A stretch of 64,000 bases of DNA. Source: Lentzea albidocapillata (lineage in GTDB: Bacteria > Actinomycetota > Actinomycetes > Mycobacteriales > Pseudonocardiaceae). The stretch's first letter is position 1. The number at the start of each line of letters is the position of its first letter. The stretch lies in contig NZ_JOEA01000027.1 in NCBI RefSeq assembly GCF_000719115.1, positions 1-64,000 of the forward strand. Direction: 5' to 3'. A program made the position numbers and the translations under genes. A model generated the notes under the pieces. That model saw nothing but the letters and a program-made list of their open reading frames with translations. It had not been told where the DNA came from and did no database searches. Positions 51,597 to 64,000 of this stretch are shown piece by piece.

Positions 51597-52718
51597 GTGA
51601 CAGTTGTGCGCTGGGTCGTGACGGCACTGGTCGTGGCCGGGACGATCGCCTGGACCCTCCCGGAGTTCCATCTCGGCCTGGCCGGAGCACTGGCCGGCCT
51701 GATCGTGGAGCTGACCGCGGCACAGGCAGGCCTGGCGCTCGGCGCCGTCCTGTGCGGACTCCGGATCACGCACGTGATCATCGGCATCGGCGGCGAGCTC
51801 AAGTCGTGGACGTGGACGCACCAGCGGCTCGTCCTGCGCCAGATCCCCGTGCTCGCGACCGTCGGGATCACCGGGCTGAAGCCGGGTGTGCGCCGGCGGA
51901 TGGTCCTCACCGGAGCGTTCGCGATCGTCTTCTGCGCCGCGGTCGCGGCGGTGACGTGGCTCGCCACCGGCAGCGCGTTCGGCAAGGGCATGGCGCTCGC
52001 CGCCACCACCTGCTTCCTGTGGCAGCTCGTGCCGGTCGAGCGGCCGGGCAACACGAGCCTGGGCTGGTTCGTGTTCTCGCTGCCGAAGCTCTCCGGACGG
52101 CCGCTCGGCGAACTGGAGGCACGGCCCGGCGTGCTCGCCGGCATGGACGCCTACCAGCGCGGTGACCTCGACGAGGCCGAGCGCGTCTACGCGGAACTGG
52201 TGCGCGAACACCCCGACCTGCTCACTGTCGTCGGGCTCAAGGTCGTGACGTCGTGCGCCCGCGAGCGGTACCTCGAAGCGCTGCAGACGGTGATCGGGCT
52301 GACCGGTCGCGAGGACCTGAGCACGCGCGACCTGGCGTTCGTCATGGCCACCACCGCGGGCGTCTCCGTGCTGGCGGTCGAGGCGGGGCAGTTCCCCGCG
52401 GAGGTGGGGCTGGAGACCGCGCGCAGCATGTTCGGCAACGCCTACGCGGCCGGATATCCGAAGCAGCGCGCGAACGGGACGCTGGCGATCATGGCGTTGA
52501 TCGAGGGCGACACCACGAAGGCCAGGCAGCTCGCGGGCTACTCCGCCGAGTCGAGCGAGAACGCGCAGGGCCGTGCCGACGACCTGATCACCATCGCGCG
52601 GGCGTGGATGGCGGACGGCGACAACGCGAAGGCCCGCGAACTCGTGGCCGAGGCGCACGAGCTCGCGGGCTGGAGTCCGCGGGTGGCGACGACCCGCGCC
52701 CGCCTGGAGATCAGCTGA
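51597..52718 (+). CDS. membrane protein with TPR-like C-terminal half
   Basis: A 373-residue protein starting at GTG. The first 145 residues hold three or four membrane segments (RWVVTALVVAGTIAWTL, LALGAVLCGLRITHVIIGIG, MVLTGAFAIVFCAAVAAV). The rest is helical with repeat units such as MDAYQRGDLDEAERVYAELV and ALIEGDTTKARQLAGYS, like tetratricopeptide repeats. The function is unknown. It follows the rhodanese gene by 38 nt and may belong to the same transcript, which ends at the hairpin at 52806. Confidence 0.78.
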   Translation: MTVVRWVVTALVVAGTIAWTLPEFHLGLAGALAGLIVELTAAQAGLALGAVLCGLRITHVIIGIGGELKSWTWTHQRLVLRQIPVLATVGITGLKPGVRRRMVLTGAFAIVFCAAVAAVTWLATGSAFGKGMALAATTCFLWQLVPVERPGNTSLGWFVFSLPKLSGRPLGELEARPGVLAGMDAYQRGDLDEAERVYAELVREHPDLLTVVGLKVVTSCARERYLEALQTVIGLTGREDLSTRDLAFVMATTAGVSVLAVEAGQFPAEVGLETARSMFGNAYAAGYPKQRANGTLAIMALIEGDTTKARQLAGYSAESSENAQGRADDLITIARAWMADGDNAKARELVAEAHELAGWSPRVATTRARLEIS

Positions 52719-52805
52719 CCGATTCCGGGCAAAACGAATCGGTCGCATCATTGTGTGCAATTCCGAATTGCCGCCATTCCGCACCGAACGGAATACTGCG
52801 ACACG

Positions 52806-52845
52806 GCAAAGGGCCCGTCACCGAGACCGGTGACGGGCCCTTTGC
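52806..52845. terminator. bidirectional hairpin terminator
   Basis: A perfect 17-bp stem GCAAAGGGCCCGTCACC / GGTGACGGGCCCTTTGC with a 6-nt loop sits between two convergent genes, 87 nt after the TPR-like membrane protein and 14 nt before the stop of the opposite secreted-protein gene. It can terminate both; A and T pairs at the stem base suit either direction. Confidence 0.9.
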
Positions 52846-52859
52846 ACCCCGCGGACAGA

Positions 52860-53402
52860 TCAGCTGTTCTGGACCGGCAGCGGCAGGCCGGGCAGCGTCG
52901 GCAGGCCACCGGGAGGCGCCGGCAGGCCGCACTTGCTCAGCAGGTCGGTGACGGTCTTGAGCAACGTGGTCAGCAGACCGGTGAGTTTGCCGACGTCGGG
53001 CAGGGCGCCTCCGGCGGCGCCGAGGACCGTGCCGCCGAGGCCCGCGATGGTCGAGATCAGGTTCAGCACGACCGGCAGGCACTGGTCGACCGGCCCTGTG
53101 TACTCGGCCTTCGCGGGTAGGGGTACGCCCGGCACGCTGACCGGCGGTGTCGGCAGACAGCCGGAGCTCTGCATCGCGGTCACCAGGTTGAGCATGTCAC
53201 CGATCAACGGTGTCACGGCGCCCACGTTGGGCAGGGGCAGGAGACTGCTGACGGTCTTCGTGAGTTTTCCGGCGAGGTCGGTGACGAGACCGGCGCAGGC
53301 GGCTGGGAGTTCTGGCGCGGCGGGCGACGCACTGGCAGCCGGGATGGTCGAGGCGGTGAACAATGCTGCGACGAGCGAGAGTGCGGTAATCGTCTTCTTC
53401 AC
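52860..53402 (-). CDS. secreted protein of unknown function
   Basis: A 180-residue secreted protein with GTG start and GAAGAAGG upstream. The signal peptide is VKKTITALSLVAALFTASTIPAASA. The mature part is rich in Leu, Thr, Pro and Gly and has four cysteines (PAACAGL, SSGCLPT, DQCLPVV, LSKCGLP) that could make two disulfides. Helical stretches such as LVTDLAGKLTKTVSSLLPLP occur twice in similar form, pointing to an internal duplication. No family is recognised. It resembles small secreted actinomycete proteins with leucine-rich amphipathic helices. Confidence 0.8.
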   Translation of the reverse strand: MKKTITALSLVAALFTASTIPAASASPAAPELPAACAGLVTDLAGKLTKTVSSLLPLPNVGAVTPLIGDMLNLVTAMQSSGCLPTPPVSVPGVPLPAKAEYTGPVDQCLPVVLNLISTIAGLGGTVLGAAGGALPDVGKLTGLLTTLLKTVTDLLSKCGLPAPPGGLPTLPGLPLPVQNS

Positions 53403-53703
53403 GGCTACCTTCTTCCTCAATGCGCAATTCACTTGGAGCCGCCCCGAGAAAACCTTCGACGAATTCTCGTGCGGTTCATTCCATGCCAAGGAGCGTAAGC
53501 CCGCATCCAGGCCCCTACCAGCGGAGATCGCGAATTCACCCACTCGAAAAAGTGGTCATTCGTTTGAGCGAAGTGGTTTGAGGGGTACACGCCTGACTCA
53601 AGTCACGAGCAGTGACCAGGCAACCTGGAAGACAAACACATCAGGGCATCCAGCCCGCCGTTTGAAGGCGAACCGGATGCCCTGTGTCAATCTCGCGAAG
53701 CGA
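53403..53703. other. intergenic region between secreted protein and glgP
   Basis: No gene is seen in these 301 nt. The left half must hold the promoter and leader of the secreted-protein gene. The right end holds the glgP terminator at 53642-53684. Confidence 0.6.
53642..53684 (-). terminator. hairpin terminator after glgP
   Basis: CAGGGCATCC and GGATGCCCTG make a 10-bp stem around an inner CGCC/GGCG hairpin, 20 nt beyond the glgP stop. Confidence 0.75.
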
Positions 53704-56292
53704 TCAACCAGCCAGTACGACCCTGCCGAGTTCCGCAGACGTCGCCAGCAGGCCGTGCCGCGGCAGCACGCGCACGGTGTAGCCGAGCGCTCCGGCGTGC
53801 GGCAGCGGCACCTCGGCCTCGTAGTTGCCGTTGCCCGCGTAGCTCATGGGCGCGGACACGATGTCCTTGAGCTCGTCGGAGTCGTGCGACACCTTGCCCA
53901 GCACGACCTGGACGTCCACTTCGGACGGTTCCAGCCCGGCCAGCTCGACGCGCGCCCGCACCATGACCGGCGCTCCGAGCACCGGCACGGAGGAGCCACT
54001 GATCACCAGGTCGCTGTCGAGCACCCGCACCCGCGTCCACGACGCGCGCAGCCTGTGCCGGTACGCGGAGAGTTCCTTGGCGCCCCGGTAGCCCTCACCG
54101 ACGACGTTCTGCGCGGACGCGGCGGCCGGCGCGTAGTAGGTCTCCACGTACTCGCGGACCATGCGCGAGGCCTGCACCACCGGGCCGAGCGACGCCAGCG
54201 TGTGCCGGACCATCGACATCCAGCGGGTCGGCACGCCGTCCTCACCCCGGTCGTAGAACAGCGGCGCGACCTGCGAACCGAGCAGGTCGTACAGCGCGTT
54301 GGCCTCCAGGTCGTCCCGGCGGACCGGGTCGTTGACGCCGTCCGCGGTCGGGATGGCCCAGCCGTTCGAGCCGTCGTACAGCTCGTCCCACCAACCGTCG
54401 CGAATGGACAGGTTGAGGCCGCCGTTCAACGCCGCCTTCATGCCGGACGTGCCGCACGCTTCGAGGGGGCGCATCGGGTTGTTCAGCCACACGTCGCAAC
54501 CCCAGTACAGGTACCGGGCCATGGACATGTCGTAGTCCGGCAGGAACACGATCCGGTGCCGCACGCCCGCCTCGTCGGCGTAGCGCACGATCTGCTGGAT
54601 CAGCGCCTTGCCGCCGTCGTCGGCCGGGTGCGACTTACCCGCCACGACGAGCTGCACGGGCCGTTCGGGGTGCAGCAGCAGCGAACGCAGCCGCTCCGGG
54701 TCGCGCAGCATCAGCGTGAGGCGCTTGTACGTCGGCACACGCCGTGCGAAGCCCACGGTCAGCACGTTCGGGTCGAAGACCGAGTCGGTCCAGCCCAGCT
54801 CCAACGCCGACGCGCCGCGCTGCAGCCACGACTCGCGCACCCGTCGGCGCACCTCGTCGACCAGCCGGCCACGCAGCGTCGACCGCAGCTCCCACAGCCC
54901 GGCGTCGGTGACCGGCTCGAACGCGCCGATGCCGAGACCGTTGCTCGTGTGGCTGTCCGCTTCGGACGCTCCGAGCAGCCTGCTCATCTCGGTCGCCGCC
55001 CACGTCGGCCCGTGCACGCCGTTGGTGACCGAACCGATCGGCACCTCGGTGGCGTCGAAGCCCGGCCAGAGGCCGCGGAACATGTCCCGGCTGACCTCAC
55101 CGTGCAGTTTGGACACACCGTTCGCGCGCTGGGCGAGCCGCAGGCCCATGTGGGCCATGTTGAACATGCCCGGGTTGTCCTCGGCGCCCAGCGCGAGGAT
55201 GCGCTGCGTGTTCACGCCGGGAACCAGGTTCTCGGCGCCGAAGTAGTGCTGGACCAGGTCGACCGGGAAACGGTCGATTCCGGCGGGCACCGGCGTGTGC
55301 GTCGTGAACACCGCACCGGCACGAGAGGCCGTGAGCGCCTGGTCGAAGTCGAGACCTTCGTTGGTGATGTACTCGCGGATCCGCTCGAGGCCGAGGAACC
55401 CGGCGTGGCCCTCGTTGGTGTGGAAGACCTCAGGCTGCGCGTGGCCGGTGAGCTCGCAGAACGTGCGCACGGCGCGCACGCCACCGATACCGGCGAGGAT
55501 CTCCTGGCGGATCCGGTGGTTCTGGTCGCCGCCGTAGAGCCGGTCGGTGACGCCGCGCAGGTCCTCGTCGTTCTGCTCCACGTCCGAGTCGAGCAGGAGC
55601 AGCGGGACACGCCCGACCTGCGCCTTCCAGATCTTCGCGCGCAGCATCCGGTCGCCCGGCATGGCCACGTGCACCAGCAACGGCAGCCCGGACGGCTCGG
55701 TCAGCAGCTCCAGCGGCAACCCGCGCGGGTCGAGCGTCGGGTAGTGCTCGATCTGCCAGCCGTCGAGCGACAGCGACTGCCGGAAGTACCCGGACCGGTA
55801 GAGCAGACCGACGGCGATCAGCGGAACGCCCAGGTCGGAGGCCGCCTTGAGGTGGTCGCCGGCGAGGATGCCGAGACCTCCCGAGTAGTTCGGCAGCGCC
55901 TCGTGCACGCCGAACTCCATCGAGAAGTACGCGACGCTCGTGGGCAGCGGTGTGTCAGGTGCCCCGTGCTCCCGGCGCTGGACGATCTCGTCCTGCCTGC
56001 GCTGATACCAGCGCGGACCCTGGACGTACCGCTCCAGGTCGCTCGCGAGCGCGTGGAGCTTGAGCAGGAACTGGTCGTCTCTGGCCAGCGACTCCAGCTT
56101 GCCCGCGTCGACGACGGAGAGCAGACGCAACGGGTCGCCACCGACCTCGGACCAGACGCGGGGGTCGATCGAGGTGAAGAGGTCCTGCGTGGGCGGGTGC
56201 CACGTCCAGCGCAGGTTGGTGGCGAGCGTGCTCAGCGCGGACAGGGGCTCCGGCAGGCTGGCTCGGACGGTGAACCGGCGAAGTGCTCGCAT
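53704..56292 (-). CDS. glgP: alpha-glucan phosphorylase GlgP
   Basis: An 862-residue glycogen/maltodextrin phosphorylase that releases glucose-1-phosphate. The start at 56292 (MRALRRFTVRASLPEPL) gives the usual N terminus of the actinobacterial long type (like Rv1328). The PLP lysine is K619 in EACGTSGMKAALNG. EFGVHEALPNYSGGLGILAGDH and VFHTNEGHAGFLGLERI are strongly conserved. An N-terminal DUF3417 region (about 15-110, LATNLRWTWHPPTQDLF) identifies the subgroup. It stands alone, ended by a hairpin, and works with GlgX upstream in the window. Confidence 0.95.
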   Translation of the reverse strand: MRALRRFTVRASLPEPLSALSTLATNLRWTWHPPTQDLFTSIDPRVWSEVGGDPLRLLSVVDAGKLESLARDDQFLLKLHALASDLERYVQGPRWYQRRQDEIVQRREHGAPDTPLPTSVAYFSMEFGVHEALPNYSGGLGILAGDHLKAASDLGVPLIAVGLLYRSGYFRQSLSLDGWQIEHYPTLDPRGLPLELLTEPSGLPLLVHVAMPGDRMLRAKIWKAQVGRVPLLLLDSDVEQNDEDLRGVTDRLYGGDQNHRIRQEILAGIGGVRAVRTFCELTGHAQPEVFHTNEGHAGFLGLERIREYITNEGLDFDQALTASRAGAVFTTHTPVPAGIDRFPVDLVQHYFGAENLVPGVNTQRILALGAEDNPGMFNMAHMGLRLAQRANGVSKLHGEVSRDMFRGLWPGFDATEVPIGSVTNGVHGPTWAATEMSRLLGASEADSHTSNGLGIGAFEPVTDAGLWELRSTLRGRLVDEVRRRVRESWLQRGASALELGWTDSVFDPNVLTVGFARRVPTYKRLTLMLRDPERLRSLLLHPERPVQLVVAGKSHPADDGGKALIQQIVRYADEAGVRHRIVFLPDYDMSMARYLYWGCDVWLNNPMRPLEACGTSGMKAALNGGLNLSIRDGWWDELYDGSNGWAIPTADGVNDPVRRDDLEANALYDLLGSQVAPLFYDRGEDGVPTRWMSMVRHTLASLGPVVQASRMVREYVETYYAPAAASAQNVVGEGYRGAKELSAYRHRLRASWTRVRVLDSDLVISGSSVPVLGAPVMVRARVELAGLEPSEVDVQVVLGKVSHDSDELKDIVSAPMSYAGNGNYEAEVPLPHAGALGYTVRVLPRHGLLATSAELGRVVLAG

Positions 56293-56414
56293 GACGAGCG
56301 AACTTACCTGCCGCCCCTGAGTGCCTGACAACGTTCCCGGTCACACCTGCAACGACTTGCAGAACCGGTCAAGACGGGGACGGGCCGTGAACAGCCCATA
56401 CGCGCCGCCCGGCG

Positions 56415-58004
56415 TCAGCCCCGTTGCTCGCCCGTGATCAGCAACCTCTCACCCTTGCCGGAGATCTCGAGGGTGTACTCCCGCGTCTTGACCTCGTTCG
56501 TCTCCTTCTCGGTGAGCTCCAGCACCACCGTGACCGTGAAGTTGCCTTCGCTGTCGGACTGGACGAGCGGGGTTCCCCTGATCGCGACCTTGCTGAACTG
56601 ACCCCAGTGCTCCTTCTCCGAGGCGAGGCCCGGTGCCCGGCCGGGGTCCCAGTCGTTGCGCGCGGCCTCCACGTTCGACGGCAGCTTCGCGTAGTGCTGC
56701 TTCGTGAAGGTCGTGACCTGGGCCTGGGTGAACTTGGTGGCCGGCGGCTTCGACGACGGCGTCTGACTCGGCGTGGTCTGCGACGGCGTCTGCTTCTCGG
56801 TCGTCGGCTTCGGGGCGTCGGTCGTCGGCTTGTCGTAGGTGGGCTGCTGGGTCTGCGACGTGGTCGTCGGCGACGAGCTGCCGCCGGCCCCGCTCGAGTT
56901 CTTGTCCCCGTAGCTCGAGATGATCGCGTAGGCGGCGCCGGAGATCAGGAGCACGCCGAGGACCGCGGCGGCGACCGCGAGGCCCCGGTTGCTCTTCTTC
57001 GGCTCGGGCTCCGGCTCGTAGTCGCCGTAGTCGTCGTCATAGGTCGCGGGCAACGGGGCGGGCGGCCGGGTGCGCGGCGCCTGCGGGGGCATCGTGCGCG
57101 GCGGGCCCTGCATGGTGCCCGGACCCGCTGCGCCCATCACGGCGGTGCCGGTCGGCGGCGTCATCGGGCGCGGCGGGATCACGTGGGTGACGGGAACGGG
57201 GGCGCCGGACGCGATCGCCTTCAGTTCCTCGGCGGCCTGGGCTGCGGTGGGGCGCTGCGACGGCTCGTTCGCGAGGAGCCGGGTCAGCAGGCCGGTGAGC
57301 GGGCCCGAGCGCGTCGGCGGGCGGGTCTCGCCGCGCGCGACCTTGTAGAGCAGGCCCAGGTCGTTCGTGCTCTTACCGAACGGCGGTTCGCCCTCGGTCA
57401 TCGCGTAGATCGTCGCGCCGAGCGAGAACACGTCCGAGGGCGGTGCGGGCTCGGCACCGCGGGCCAGTTCCGGCGCCAGGTACGCGGGGGTACCCGCGAG
57501 CATGCCGGTCTTCGTCACGGCCACATCGCCCAAAGCGCGCGAAATGCCGAAGTCGGTGATCTTCACCGTGCCGTCGCGTCCAATGAGGACGTTGGCGGGC
57601 TTGATGTCGCGGTGCACGATCCCCGCGCTGTGCGCGGCGGCCAGCGCGCCGGCGGCCAGCGAACCGATCCGCGCCGCCTCCTGGGCAGGCATCGGGCCGC
57701 GCTCCAGGATCGCGGAGAGGTTGCGGGACGGCAAATACTCCATGACAAGACAGGGCTTGCCGTCCTCGACCACGACGTCGTACACGGCGATCGCGTTCGG
57801 GTGCTGCAACCGGGCTGCGATGCGGCCTTCGCGCATGGCGCGCTGCACGGCCTCGTGGAACTCGTTCGACTCGACATCGTTGAGAAGCAGCTGCTTGACC
57901 GCCACGTCACGGTGCAGGAACTCGTCGCGTGCTCGCCACACGACACCCATGGCACCGGCGCCGAGCTGATCGAGCAGGACGTAGCGACCTCCAAGCTTGT
58001 TCAC
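56415..58004 (-). CDS. serine/threonine protein kinase, membrane anchored (PknB type)
   Basis: A 529-residue receptor-type kinase. The N-terminal kinase domain (about 7-262) has LGAGAMGVVWRA, Lys37 in VAVKQ, catalytic Asp133 in VHRDIKPANV and DFG at 151. A Pro-rich linker follows (270-335), then one membrane segment (341-363, GLAVAAAVLGVLLISGAAYA). The extracellular part has Thr/Pro/Gln-rich spacers and a small C-terminal domain. No PASTA repeats are present. It starts at GTG 58004. It is divergent from glgE with a large palindrome between, and might control glucan metabolism, but the target is unknown. Confidence 0.93.
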   Translation of the reverse strand: MNKLGGRYVLLDQLGAGAMGVVWRARDEFLHRDVAVKQLLLNDVESNEFHEAVQRAMREGRIAARLQHPNAIAVYDVVVEDGKPCLVMEYLPSRNLSAILERGPMPAQEAARIGSLAAGALAAAHSAGIVHRDIKPANVLIGRDGTVKITDFGISRALGDVAVTKTGMLAGTPAYLAPELARGAEPAPPSDVFSLGATIYAMTEGEPPFGKSTNDLGLLYKVARGETRPPTRSGPLTGLLTRLLANEPSQRPTAAQAAEELKAIASGAPVPVTHVIPPRPMTPPTGTAVMGAAGPGTMQGPPRTMPPQAPRTRPPAPLPATYDDDYGDYEPEPEPKKSNRGLAVAAAVLGVLLISGAAYAIISSYGDKNSSGAGGSSSPTTTSQTQQPTYDKPTTDAPKPTTEKQTPSQTTPSQTPSSKPPATKFTQAQVTTFTKQHYAKLPSNVEAARNDWDPGRAPGLASEKEHWGQFSKVAIRGTPLVQSDSEGNFTVTVVLELTEKETNEVKTREYTLEISGKGERLLITGEQRG

Positions 58005-58106
58005 GCGCGCACGGTACCTGTAGCGCTCTCTTAACACGGTGAGTTGTACGGGAAGTGTCCAATGAGAAAGACGCCGAGCGAGCGGAACGTGGACGAGAGA
58101 CCCTGG

Positions 58107-58266
58107 TGTGTGGACCACAAACTTCATCGTCTTTCCCGACGCCCAGTGGGGCACCTCGCCGTGTCGACCCCCCGCCCCCATATGCCCGATATGAGGGCGG
58201 GGGGTCGACACGGCGATGCACCCGCCTGACCGCCGGGAAAGGCGACGAAGGTTAGTGGTCCACACA
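58107..58266. repeat. 160-bp imperfect palindrome, MITE-like
   Basis: The two halves are inverted copies at about 80 percent identity. The ends are TGTGTGGACCAC and GTGGTCCACACA, and the centre is a perfect stem from GTGTCGACCCCCCGCCC to GGGCGGGGGGTCGACAC. The tetramer CTGG flanks both ends (58103-58106 and 58267-58270), as a target-site duplication would. It lies between the kinase and glgE promoters. There is no transposase gene. It may be a mobile mini-element, a very strong RNA hairpin, or both. Confidence 0.75.
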
Positions 58267-58409
58267 CTGGACACGATCAGCCCTTGAGGTGTGCGATCGA
58301 CAGTGGCGGGGTACGGATCCAGATGGGGTAACCCGCTGTCAGATGACTGGATCGAGCAAGGCAGGATTTACGCATCAACGCGAAGCGATACAGCGGAAGG
58401 GCGCTGCCG

Positions 58410-60386
<1,977 letters not shown>

Positions 60387-60418
60387 TCACCCGCACAACC
60401 CCCGACGAGGTGGGAACC

Positions 60419-62227
<1,809 letters not shown>

Positions 62228-62234
62228 ATCACGC

Positions 62235-63545
62235 GTGACCGATCCCCACGAACTGGTCGAGAAGCTGACCGCCTCGCTACCCGATCTGCTCCCGGCCGCC
62301 AGGTGGTTCGGCGGCAAGGACAGGCCGATCACGGCCGTCCGTCCACTGAGGACGACGGTCGTGGACGGCGACCTCGTGCACGTGGTCTTCGAGGTCGAAC
62401 AACCAGGACGGACCGAGAACTACCAGGGCGCGCTGAGCCTGAGCACCGGCGCCTGGGACGTGCTGCTCGACCCCGAGCACAACGGTGTGCTGCTCGACCG
62501 GATCGTTTCCGGGTACACCGTCGACGGCATCACGTTCGCGCACGAGCCCGGCACCGAACTGCGGCCGGGCCTGCGCGGCCGGCCGATCGGCGTCGAGCAG
62601 TCCAACACGTCGCTGATCTACGGCCAGCAGTACATCCTGAAGATCTTCCGCAAGCTCGCGAGCGGCGAGAACCGCGACCTGACGATGCACCGAGCGTTGC
62701 GGTCTGTCGGCTGCGAGCACATCGCGCAGCCCCTGGGCTCGATCTCGACCACGCTGAACGACCAGCAGATCACGCTCGCGATGCTGCAGGAGTTCCTGCC
62801 GGACGCGGTCGAGGGCTGGGACATGGCCAAGACCTCGGTGCGCGACCTGATGGCCGAGGCCGACCTGCACGCGTTCGAGGTCGGCGGCGACTTCGCGGGC
62901 GAGGCGCAACGCCTCGGCCACGCCGTCGCGAAGGTGCACGCCGATCTCGCCGAGGCCCTGGGCACCCGGATCGCGGACGAGGACGCGATCGACCGCGCCA
63001 TCAAGGGCATGCAACGGCGCCTGGGCGTCGTGCTGGAAGCGGTGCCGGAGCTGGGCCGGCACGAGGAGCCGTTGCGCGCCGCGTTCGCGGAGGCGCGCCA
63101 CCACATCGGCGCGATCCCGATCCAGCACATCCACGGTGACCTGCACCTCGGCCAGGTGCTGCGGACCGTGCACGGCTGGCTGCTGATCGACTTCGAGGGC
63201 GAGCCCGCGGCCGAGGTCGAGGACCGCCTCGCGCTGCGGTCGCCGTTGCGCGACGTGGCGGGGATGCTGAGGTCGTTCGACTACGCGGCCAGGCAGCTGC
63301 TCATCGGCCAGCCCGACGACGACCAGCTCGCCTACCGTGCGATGGAGTGGACGAAGCGCAACCGGGCGGCGTTCTGCGCCGGCTACGCCGAGGTGGCGGA
63401 CGACCCGCGGGACCACGCGCACCTGCTGCGCGCTTTCGAGCTGGACAAGGCGGTCTACGAGGTCGCTTACGAGCACGCCAACAGGCCGGAGTGGTTGACG
63501 GTTCCGCTGTCGTCGATCGCCCGGATGACTTCTGGAGGGAACTGA
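62235..63545 (+). CDS. mak: maltokinase (Pep2/Mak)
   Basis: A 436-residue kinase that makes maltose-1-phosphate from maltose and ATP. The kinase-like fold shows HGDLHLGQVL (His300, Asp302) and IDFEGEPAAEVEDR, the catalytic and magnesium loops of aminoglycoside phosphotransferase-like enzymes. The N-terminal part (LPAARWFGGKDRPI) is typical of Mak. It starts at GTG. Free maltokinase, rather than the TreS-fused form, is seen here. The glgB gene begins 3 nt after its stop. Confidence 0.96.
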   Translation: MTDPHELVEKLTASLPDLLPAARWFGGKDRPITAVRPLRTTVVDGDLVHVVFEVEQPGRTENYQGALSLSTGAWDVLLDPEHNGVLLDRIVSGYTVDGITFAHEPGTELRPGLRGRPIGVEQSNTSLIYGQQYILKIFRKLASGENRDLTMHRALRSVGCEHIAQPLGSISTTLNDQQITLAMLQEFLPDAVEGWDMAKTSVRDLMAEADLHAFEVGGDFAGEAQRLGHAVAKVHADLAEALGTRIADEDAIDRAIKGMQRRLGVVLEAVPELGRHEEPLRAAFAEARHHIGAIPIQHIHGDLHLGQVLRTVHGWLLIDFEGEPAAEVEDRLALRSPLRDVAGMLRSFDYAARQLLIGQPDDDQLAYRAMEWTKRNRAAFCAGYAEVADDPRDHAHLLRAFELDKAVYEVAYEHANRPEWLTVPLSSIARMTSGGN

Positions 63546-63548
63546 GCC

Positions 63549-64000
63549 GTGAAGGCCGACCTGGACCGACTCCTGTCAGGTGCGCACCACGACCCGCACT
63601 CGGTGCTGGGTGTGCACTCCGTCGGCGACCAGGTGATCGCGCGGGCTCTTCGCCCAGGCGCGACGTCGGTCGCGGTGGCCTGGGGCGACAAGCAGGTCGA
63701 GCTGCCACGCATCGCCGACGCGCTGTTCGAGGGCGAACTGCCGGAGCTGCCCGGCGACTACCGGTTGCTGGTCAAGTACAACGGCGGACCTGCGATCGAG
63801 GTCGACGACCCCTACCGCTGGCTGCCGACCGTGGGCGAGCTGGACCTGCACCTCATCGGCGAGGGCCGGCACGAACGGCTGTGGGACGTGCTCGGCGCTC
63901 ATGTCCGTTGCTACGAAACGGCTTCCGGTGACGTCACCGGCATCTCGTTCGCGGTGTGGGCGCCGAACGCGCGCGGCGTGCGCGTGACCGGTGACTTCGA
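63549..64000 (+). CDS. glgB: 1,4-alpha-glucan branching enzyme GlgB, 5' part
   Basis: The first 150 codons of GlgB, cut by the window end. It begins at GTG 63549 with MKADLDRLLSGAHHDPHSVLG, and DPYRWLPTVGELDLHLIGEG and ISFAVWAPNARGVRVTGDF show the two N-terminal CBM48-like domains. GlgB makes the alpha-1,6 branches on the chains that GlgE elongates. It is fourth in the operon, 3 nt after mak. The catalytic domain lies outside the window. Confidence 0.95.
   Translation, partial: MKADLDRLLSGAHHDPHSVLGVHSVGDQVIARALRPGATSVAVAWGDKQVELPRIADALFEGELPELPGDYRLLVKYNGGPAIEVDDPYRWLPTVGELDLHLIGEGRHERLWDVLGAHVRCYETASGDVTGISFAVWAPNARGVRVTGDF

Noticed and set aside
52933..56328. A 1131-codon open frame antisense to glgP and the secreted-protein gene
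   Set aside because: It runs through two real genes, a terminator and a promoter region. The translation is low complexity with no known domain.
58005..58274. N-terminal extension of the protein kinase reading through the palindrome
   Set aside because: The added residues come from the 160-bp palindrome and have no homology-like character. The kinase domain begins 6 residues after the GTG at 58004.

Overview
This window comes from a high-GC Gram-positive actinomycete. Gene content points to the Pseudonocardiaceae or a relative such as Lentzea, Saccharothrix or Actinosynnema: DasR-type boxes before a CBM2-GH18 chitinase, a GH9 cellulase, LAL-type LuxR regulators, and a backbone that follows the Mycobacterium tuberculosis Rv3024c-Rv3041c region. 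The genus is inference. No rRNA, tRNA or CRISPR array was seen.

Layout. 0-12 kb: a truncated TnpB gene at the left edge, a three-gene operon of envelope and unknown proteins, a GNAT acetyltransferase, a GH9 cellulase with a lysozyme-like/propeller protein behind it, a MetE-like protein, a DasR-box chitinase, a tiny Cys-rich peptide gene not found by ordinary ORF calling, PaaI, membrane proteins and a threonine dehydratase-like enzyme. 12-19 kb: one long minus-strand conserved run, etfB-etfA and then the coupled olsB-olsA-like/MFS/cysteine desulfurase/mnmA set. 19-25 kb: two DegV paralogues flank a three-gene envelope operon (DivIVA-like coiled coil, OmpA-like protein, membrane protein with repeats).

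25.9-31 kb: a cluster like the mycobacterial methylglucose lipopolysaccharide (MGLP) locus: methyltransferase, GH57 branching enzyme, GT4 glucosyltransferase, an added SGNH hydrolase and an OctT-like hexapeptide acyltransferase. 31-44 kb looks like an accessory block inserted into that locus: LAL regulator, subtilisin, nucleoside hydrolase, GH92 mannosidase, tandem-HTH regulator, Tat-exported haem peroxidase, nucleotidyltransferase, and a TetR/membrane-protein pair with duplicated operators. 44-48 kb: the conserved backbone resumes with two methyltransferases, an EchA17-like protein and an ABC ATPase.

48-64 kb is alpha-glucan metabolism: glgX, glgP and the GlgE operon (glgE-treS-mak-glgB, the last cut by the window end), with a cysteine dioxygenase/rhodanese pair, a secreted protein and a PknB-like kinase between them. 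With the MGLP-like cluster, the window can make, branch, elongate, debranch and phosphorolyse alpha-1,4-glucans.

The least explained signals are DNA-level. A mini-repeat lies inside two unrelated genes, read in two different frames, and one copy has perfect 12-bp terminal inverted repeats and is exactly 99 bp long; a third, weaker copy abuts another gene's stop codon. A 160-bp near-perfect palindrome with flanking CTGG repeats sits between the kinase gene and glgE. Two fatty-acid oxidation promoters share an almost identical 15-bp motif.
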